A stretch of DNA of 64,000 nucleotides from Mesorhizobium sp. M9A.F.Ca.ET.002.03.1.2 (GTDB taxonomy: Bacteria > Pseudomonadota > Alphaproteobacteria > Rhizobiales > Rhizobiaceae), in assembly GCF_003952365.1 (NCBI RefSeq), contig NZ_CP034443.1, forward strand, positions 1 to 64,000, in the 5' to 3' direction. The translations under genes were made by a program, and so were the position numbers. Position 1 is the stretch's first letter. The number at the start of each line of letters is the position of its first letter. A model generated the notes under the pieces. The model was not told where the DNA came from and ran no database searches. It was given only the letters and a program-made list of their open reading frames with translations. This document shows positions 59,615 to 64,000 of the stretch, in pieces.

Positions 59615-60820
59615 ATGGCAATGATGACCGCCCCTTGGGCTACCGAGAAGCCGACCGCCTTGCTGGTGCTGGCCGACGGCACCGTCATCGAGGGCCGCGG
59701 CCTTGGTGCCACCGGCTCCGCCGTCGCCGAAGTCTGCTTCAACACCGCACTGACAGGCTATCAGGAAATCCTCACCGACCCATCCTATGCCGGCCAGATC
59801 GTCACCTTCACCTTTCCGCATATCGGCAATATCGGCACCAATGACGAGGACATCGAGGACCTCAACCCGGTCGCCCGCGCCGGCGCCGTCGGCGCCGTGT
59901 TCAAGGCCGATGTCACCAACCCGTCCAGCTATCGCGCCGCGGCTGGTCTCGACCAATGGCTGAAGAAACGCGGCATCGTAGCGCTTTCAGGCATCGACAC
60001 CCGCGCTCTGACCGCGCTGATCCGTGAAAAGGGCATGCCCAACGCCGTCATCGCGCACGCGCCCGACGGCATTTTCGACCTCGACGATCTAAAGCGCCGC
60101 GCCGCCGCCTGGTCCGGCCTGATCGGGCTTGACCTCGCCAAGGACGTCACGTCCGGCCAGTCCTCGGTCTGGCGCGAGACGCCCTGGGTCTGGGACGAGG
60201 GCTTTGGCGAACAGATCGATCCGTCCATGCATGTCGTCGCCATCGACTACGGCGTCAAGCGCAACATATTGCGCCTGCTTGCCGGTCTTGGCGCCAAGGT
60301 CACCGTGGTGCCGGCCAGCACCGGCGCCGAGGAGATCCTCGCCATGCGGCCAGACGGCATCTTTCTCTCCAACGGTCCCGGCGACCCTGAAGCCACCGGC
60401 GATTATGCCGTTCCGGTCATCCAGGACCTGCTGAAGACCGACATCCCGGTCTTTGGCATCTGCCTCGGCCACCAGATGCTGGCGCTGGCGCTGGGCGGCA
60501 AGACCGCAAAGATGCATCAGGGCCATCACGGCGCCAACCATCCGGTCAAGGATCACACCACCGGCAAGGTCGAGATCGTCTCGATGAATCATGGCTTTGC
60601 CGTCGATGCCGACTCGCTGCCCGCGGGCGTCGAGGAAACCCATGTCTCGCTGTTCGACGGCTCGAATTGCGGCATAGCGCTGACCGGCAGGCCGGTGTTC
60701 TCGGTCCAGCACCATCCCGAAGCCTCACCCGGGCCGCAGGATTCGCACTATCTGTTCCGCCGCTTCGTCAATCTGATCCGTGAAAAGCGCGGTGAGCCGG
60801 CGCTGGCGGAGCGCGCCTGA
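59615..60820 (+). CDS. carA: Carbamoyl-phosphate synthase small subunit
   Basis: A 401-residue glutamine amidotransferase subunit that feeds ammonia to CarB for arginine and pyrimidine synthesis. The N-terminal domain has ALLVLADGTVIEGRGLGATG and FNTALTGYQEILTDPSYAGQIV. The amidotransferase domain has VFGICLGHQMLALALGG (catalytic Cys in GICLGH) and VQHHPEASPGPQD with the His/Glu of the triad. carB is not in the window, as is common in this group. An intergenic space of about 280 bases before it holds the promoter. Confidence 0.97.
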   Translation: MAMMTAPWATEKPTALLVLADGTVIEGRGLGATGSAVAEVCFNTALTGYQEILTDPSYAGQIVTFTFPHIGNIGTNDEDIEDLNPVARAGAVGAVFKADVTNPSSYRAAAGLDQWLKKRGIVALSGIDTRALTALIREKGMPNAVIAHAPDGIFDLDDLKRRAAAWSGLIGLDLAKDVTSGQSSVWRETPWVWDEGFGEQIDPSMHVVAIDYGVKRNILRLLAGLGAKVTVVPASTGAEEILAMRPDGIFLSNGPGDPEATGDYAVPVIQDLLKTDIPVFGICLGHQMLALALGGKTAKMHQGHHGANHPVKDHTTGKVEIVSMNHGFAVDADSLPAGVEETHVSLFDGSNCGIALTGRPVFSVQHHPEASPGPQDSHYLFRRFVNLIREKRGEPALAERA

Positions 60821-60827
60821 TTCAGGT

Positions 60828-62075
60828 TCACGCCGTTGCCGCAGTGACCTCCTTCAGCGCGGCCGGTCTTTCGACCCTGAGCACGAATGCGATCAGTGAC
60901 AGAGCGAGAAAGATGCCGCCGAGAACGAAGGGCGCGCCGCCGAACACCACTGGCGCACTCGGTCCGGTGAACCATGCGAAAATTCCGGTATAGAGCAGCG
61001 GCGTGATGATGCTGGTGATCGAAAAAACGCTCGTCATCGCGCCTTGCAATTCGCCTTGCGCGGAGGGCGGCACCTTGGCCGCCGCCAGACTCCGCAGCGG
61101 CGGGTCGGCAAGCGCCTCGAGGCAGGTCGCCACGATCACCGCATAGATCATCCAGCCCTTCCATGCCGCGGCATAGCCGAAGGCGGCGAGCGCGGTAAAA
61201 GTCAGACCGATGGCGGCGGTCCGCCATTCGCCGAGCCGTGGAATGACACGCGGCAGGACAAAACCCATCACCAGGGCCCCACCAAGGCCGAAGACGCCGA
61301 GCGAAAGGCCGATCTGCTGTTCGCTCCAGCCGTAGCGGTAACTGCCGACAAACGACCAGACGGCAGGGTACATCATATGGCCGAGCGTCATCAGGAAGAA
61401 CACCAGCCCGATCCAGCCGATCCCCTTGTAATTGCGCATCTGCTTCAAGGCGCCGAGAGGATTGGCGCGGCGCCACTCGAACCGGCGCCGGTGGTGCTGC
61501 TCCAGCGTTTCCGGCAGGAAGAACCAGCCGACGATGAAGTTGATGAGAGCAAGCACCGCCGCGCCCCAGAACGGTACGCGCGGCCCGAATTCGCCGAGCA
61601 ACCCGCCCAGCACCGGGCCGATGATGAAGCCGACACCGAAGGCGATGCCGAGCAGGCCGAAATTCTTCGCCCGGTTCTCGTCGGTGCTGACATCGGCGAT
61701 GAAGGCGGACGCGGTCGAGTAGCTGGCGCCGCTGATGCCGGCCAGCACCCGGCCGATGAACAGGACCGAATAGGACCAAGCCACCGCGCAGATCAGATTG
61801 TCGATGGCGAAGGTCAGCACCGAGGCCAGCAGGATCGGGCGGCGCCCGAAGCGGTCGCTGAGATTGCCGACCAGCGGCGCGAACAGGAACTGCAAGGCCG
61901 CGTAGACGAAGAACAGCCAGCCTCCCTCGATCGCCGCTTCGCTGACACCGACGCCGGTCAACTCCCTGAGATAGGCCGGCAGCACCGGCATGATGATGCC
62001 GATGCCGGTGATGTCGAGCAGCAGCGTGGTGAAAACAAGCGCAAGGCCCCGCCTGGCGGTTTTGGCTTCGATCAT
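60828..62075 (-). CDS. MFS transporter, tetracycline-resistance (TetA/TCR) type
   Basis: A 415-residue 12-segment transporter. ALVFTTLLLDITGIGIIMPVLPAYLREL and FAPLVGNLSDRFGRRPILLASV (the loop 2-3 motif G-x-x-x-D-R-x-G-R-R) with GRVLAGISGASYSTASAFIADVS are those of the TCR/Tet group. It probably exports a drug or metabolite; that it confers tetracycline resistance is not shown, and many chromosomal homologues do not. The start MIEAKTARRG is the credible one. It converges with carA, seven bases apart. Confidence 0.9.
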   Translation of the reverse strand: MIEAKTARRGLALVFTTLLLDITGIGIIMPVLPAYLRELTGVGVSEAAIEGGWLFFVYAALQFLFAPLVGNLSDRFGRRPILLASVLTFAIDNLICAVAWSYSVLFIGRVLAGISGASYSTASAFIADVSTDENRAKNFGLLGIAFGVGFIIGPVLGGLLGEFGPRVPFWGAAVLALINFIVGWFFLPETLEQHHRRRFEWRRANPLGALKQMRNYKGIGWIGLVFFLMTLGHMMYPAVWSFVGSYRYGWSEQQIGLSLGVFGLGGALVMGFVLPRVIPRLGEWRTAAIGLTFTALAAFGYAAAWKGWMIYAVIVATCLEALADPPLRSLAAAKVPPSAQGELQGAMTSVFSITSIITPLLYTGIFAWFTGPSAPVVFGGAPFVLGGIFLALSLIAFVLRVERPAALKEVTAATA

Positions 62076-62264
62076 GACGGTATCGACTCCTGGAGCCGCC
62101 TCAAGCGAAGGCGGAAGGTTTGTTATAGGTGAGTCAGCCGCACGGAACAATAAGAGAACACGCTGAGGATCTTCATCCTGACATCAACTGTCGACAGCGA
62201 TGCGGAGATATCCTGCATCGCCGCCAGCGCTTCGACGGTCGTTCGACAGGAAAGTCGTAAAACC

Positions 62265-63203
62265 TCAGATCGGGGTGTTGAAGGTATCGCAATCCGAAAG
62301 CTTGCCGCTCCTGTAGCCACGCGCCAGCCATGTCTGCCGCTGCTGCGAGGTGCCGTGATTGAAGCTCTCCGGCACGACATAGCCCTGCATCCTCTTCTGC
62401 AGCGTGTCGTCGCCGATCTGCTGGGCGGCGTTCAGCGCCTCTTCCATGTCGCCCTGCTCCAGGATGCCTTTTTGCCCGGTGAAATGCGCCCAGACGCCGG
62501 CGAAGCAGTCGGCCTGAAGTTCGACCTGCACCGACATATGGTTGGCGTCGGCCTCACCCATCTGCTGCCGCATCTGGTTGAACTTGGGCAAAATGCCGGT
62601 GAGGTTCTGCACATGGTGGCCGACCTCATGTGCGATCACATAGGCTTGGGCGAAATCGCCCGAGGCGCCGAATTGCTGATCGAGTTGCTGGAAGAAGGTG
62701 GTGTCGAGATAGACCTTGCGGTCGCCGGGACAGTAGAAAGGTCCTGCCGCAGACGAGGTGGAGCCGCAGGCCGAGCGGATCTGCCCGCTGAACAGGACCA
62801 GCTTCGGATCTTCATAGGTCAGGCCCTCGGCCTGGAAAATGCCGGTCCAGGTGTCCTCCGTCTCGGCCAGGACCGTCGAGACGAACTGCTTCATCTCGTC
62901 GGAGGCCGGCGCACCGGTGCCGCCGCCCTGCCCGCCGCTGTTGTCGGTGATCTGACCGCCACCGCCCGGCACCAAGCCGCCATCGCCGCCGGCCAGGATC
63001 TGCAGCGGGTCGATGCCGAACGCCTTCAGCCCGAAATAAAGGACCACGAGAATGACGATGGTCGACAGCGACATTCCGCCGCCGGAGCGGCCGCCAATAG
63101 GGATGCGGAATTGGCCGGGCCGGCCGCCCGGCAGGTTGAACCCACCACTCTGGCCGCGTTCGTCCTCGACATTGTCACTCTGACGACGACCCTTCCAGAG
63201 CAT
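62265..63203 (-). CDS. YpfJ-type neutral zinc metallopeptidase
   Basis: A 312-residue membrane-anchored protein: a short cytoplasmic Gly/Arg-rich part, one transmembrane helix (LSTIVILVVLYFGLKAFGI), a Gly-rich linker, then the catalytic domain with AYVIAHEVGHHVQNLTG (H-E-x-x-H zinc motif) and ELQADCFAGVWAHFTGQ (third ligand region). CPGDRKVYLDTTFFQQL and ESFNHGTSQQRQTWLARGY are family blocks. It is a putative protease of the YpfJ/zinc family; the substrate is unknown. The start MLWKGRRQSDN is preferred. Confidence 0.93.
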   Translation of the reverse strand: MLWKGRRQSDNVEDERGQSGGFNLPGGRPGQFRIPIGGRSGGGMSLSTIVILVVLYFGLKAFGIDPLQILAGGDGGLVPGGGGQITDNSGGQGGGTGAPASDEMKQFVSTVLAETEDTWTGIFQAEGLTYEDPKLVLFSGQIRSACGSTSSAAGPFYCPGDRKVYLDTTFFQQLDQQFGASGDFAQAYVIAHEVGHHVQNLTGILPKFNQMRQQMGEADANHMSVQVELQADCFAGVWAHFTGQKGILEQGDMEEALNAAQQIGDDTLQKRMQGYVVPESFNHGTSQQRQTWLARGYRSGKLSDCDTFNTPI

Positions 63204-63515
63204 GGCAAATCCTCGTGGTGCATGTATCGGCAACCCGCCAATCCCGTGGCCCGGTCCGACCCAACAAACAATTATCTCAATGGTTGCGCCAAGTCACAGT
63301 ATTTTTCGCATGAAGGGGGCTCCGCCGCGTTGCAGCCGTCAGGGCACGCTGGGCAGAGGGGCAGGTCGATCGCAACATCGTAGTTCTCGGCGTAATCCGA
63401 GCGTAACCATGAAGCGCGACCGTGCAGCGAGCCCTACTATCGGCCAGTTGAATGCCGGACGCCACGCTGCCCGCGGACACTCTGTCTGCTCCCTTCTGGC
63501 TCTTGGCGGCTACGC
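63204..63515. other. Gap with no gene recognised
   Basis: About 310 bases between the metallopeptidase start and the small Lys-rich gene. Both are read leftwards, so the metallopeptidase promoter lies here. No RNA gene, terminator or repeat was seen with confidence. Confidence 0.45.
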
Positions 63516-63704
63516 TCAGATCTTCTGCTTGGCGCCGGCGCTCTTGCCGTCCGAGCTTTTCGAGCGCTCGTCGAAGCGGGCCGCGCCCTTTTTGAGCGGA
63601 CGGCCGGTATCCGCTTCCGTCTTGCGCTCATCCTTCGCCGCGGCTTGCTTTAATCCCTTTGCCGCTTGCTTGCCCTTCGCTGTCGGTGCCTGTTCAACGC
63701 CCAT
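63516..63704 (-). CDS. Small Lys/Ala-rich hypothetical protein
   Basis: A 62-residue protein (MGVEQAPTAKGKQAAKGLK...) made almost only of Lys, Ala, Gly, Asp, Glu and Ser. It has no hydrophobic core and is probably disordered. A perfect GAGGAGG site seven bases before the ATG supports translation. Such small basic proteins are frequent in rhizobial genomes; no function is known. Confidence 0.65.
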   Translation of the reverse strand: MGVEQAPTAKGKQAAKGLKQAAAKDERKTEADTGRPLKKGAARFDERSKSSDGKSAGAKQKI

Positions 63705-63800
63705 TATATCCTCCTCGGCCTCGCGCCAATCGCGTGGCACGATCTCAAACGCAGCGGCAACGCGGCGGTTCCGGCAGGACTGTCGACAATGGTGGTAGGC

Positions 63801-64000
63801 TTAGCGTGTCGCCGTCATCGCCTTGCGAAACGCTTCAAGCGTCTCGGCGCTAACATGGTGCTCGATGCCCTCGGCGTCGATACGCGCCGTCTCGGCGCTG
63901 ACGCCGAGCGAGCGCAGGAAGGCTTCCACCGTCTGATGGCGAATGCGGCTCTCTTCCGCGACCTTGCGGCCGGCATCGGTCAGAAACACGCCACGGTAGG
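63801..64000 (-). CDS. mntR: Manganese transport regulator MntR (DtxR family), 5' end outside window
   Basis: The C-terminal 66 or so residues of a DtxR-type repressor: [56 protein letters not shown]. The HQTVEAFL and EGIEHHVS blocks carry the metal-binding Glu/His residues of the dimerisation domain, as in MntR. It represses manganese uptake genes when Mn2+ is bound. The N-terminal helix-turn-helix lies beyond the right edge of the window. Confidence 0.88.
   Translation of the reverse strand, partial: YRGVFLTDAGRKVAEESRIRHQTVEAFLRSLGVSAETARIDAEGIEHHVSAETLEAFRKAMTATR

Noticed and set aside
61044..62132. Plus-strand 362-codon open frame opposite the MFS transporter
   Set aside because: Antisense; Glu/Arg/His-rich without any motif, while the minus strand has the transporter signature.

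Overview
The window looks like a chromosomal segment of an alphaproteobacterium of the order Hyphomicrobiales (Rhizobiales), most likely Mesorhizobium or a close relative. The reasons are the GC-rich codon use, the gene order murA / DUF2948 / hisD / UPF0262 / low-molecular-weight phosphatase / infA / maf / yacG / tRNA-Phe, the order carA / yqeY / dnaG / rpoD, and rhizobial-type intergenic palindromes that end in a gagcatgat / atcatgctc pair. The genus is an inference from gene content, not a database result.

Layout. (1) 1-2030: a damaged edge with an iron-permease-family gene, a diacylglycerol/lipid kinase gene and a tRNA-Thr(GGT). Each carries single-base deletions in short homopolymers, which suggests sequencing error or recent decay. 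(2) 2190-8344: an intact core block (murA to yacG) ending in tRNA-Phe(GAA). (3) 8345-33915: a genomic island of about 25 kb. It lies between tRNA-Phe, next to one tyrosine integrase, and tRNA-Ile2(CAU), next to a second, unrelated integrase. Its cargo is mainly anti-phage or DNA-modification genes: a Druantia type III-like pair (DruH/DruE), a Vsr endonuclease, a broken HNH nuclease, a DUF262 protein overlapping a MAE_28990-type HEPN protein, a C5-cytosine methyltransferase, a PLD-type nuclease, and a minus-strand cluster of a NdpA/YejK-like nucleoid protein, a membrane protein and a broken gene. (4) 33916-49600: ordinary chromosome with envelope proteins (SIMPL, an OmpA protein with 99-bp repeats), metabolism, regulators with visible operators (TetR, PadR, LysR) and a divergent pair of HtrA-like proteins, one without its catalytic residues. 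(5) 49600-64000: core genes rpoD, dnaG, a Na/Pi cotransporter, MFS transporters, yqeY, carA, a YpfJ-like zinc metallopeptidase and the 3' part of mntR.

How the genes may work together. Druantia III should act on invading DNA through the DruE helicase. The methyltransferase, Vsr, HNH, DUF262/HEPN and PLD genes packed beside it look like a restriction-type module, in which the methylase marks self DNA and one or more nucleases attack foreign DNA. The NdpA-like/membrane-protein cluster has no function I recognise and is the best candidate for an undescribed system. The two integrases suggest two adjacent or nested insertions. I could not find the duplicated att ends by eye.
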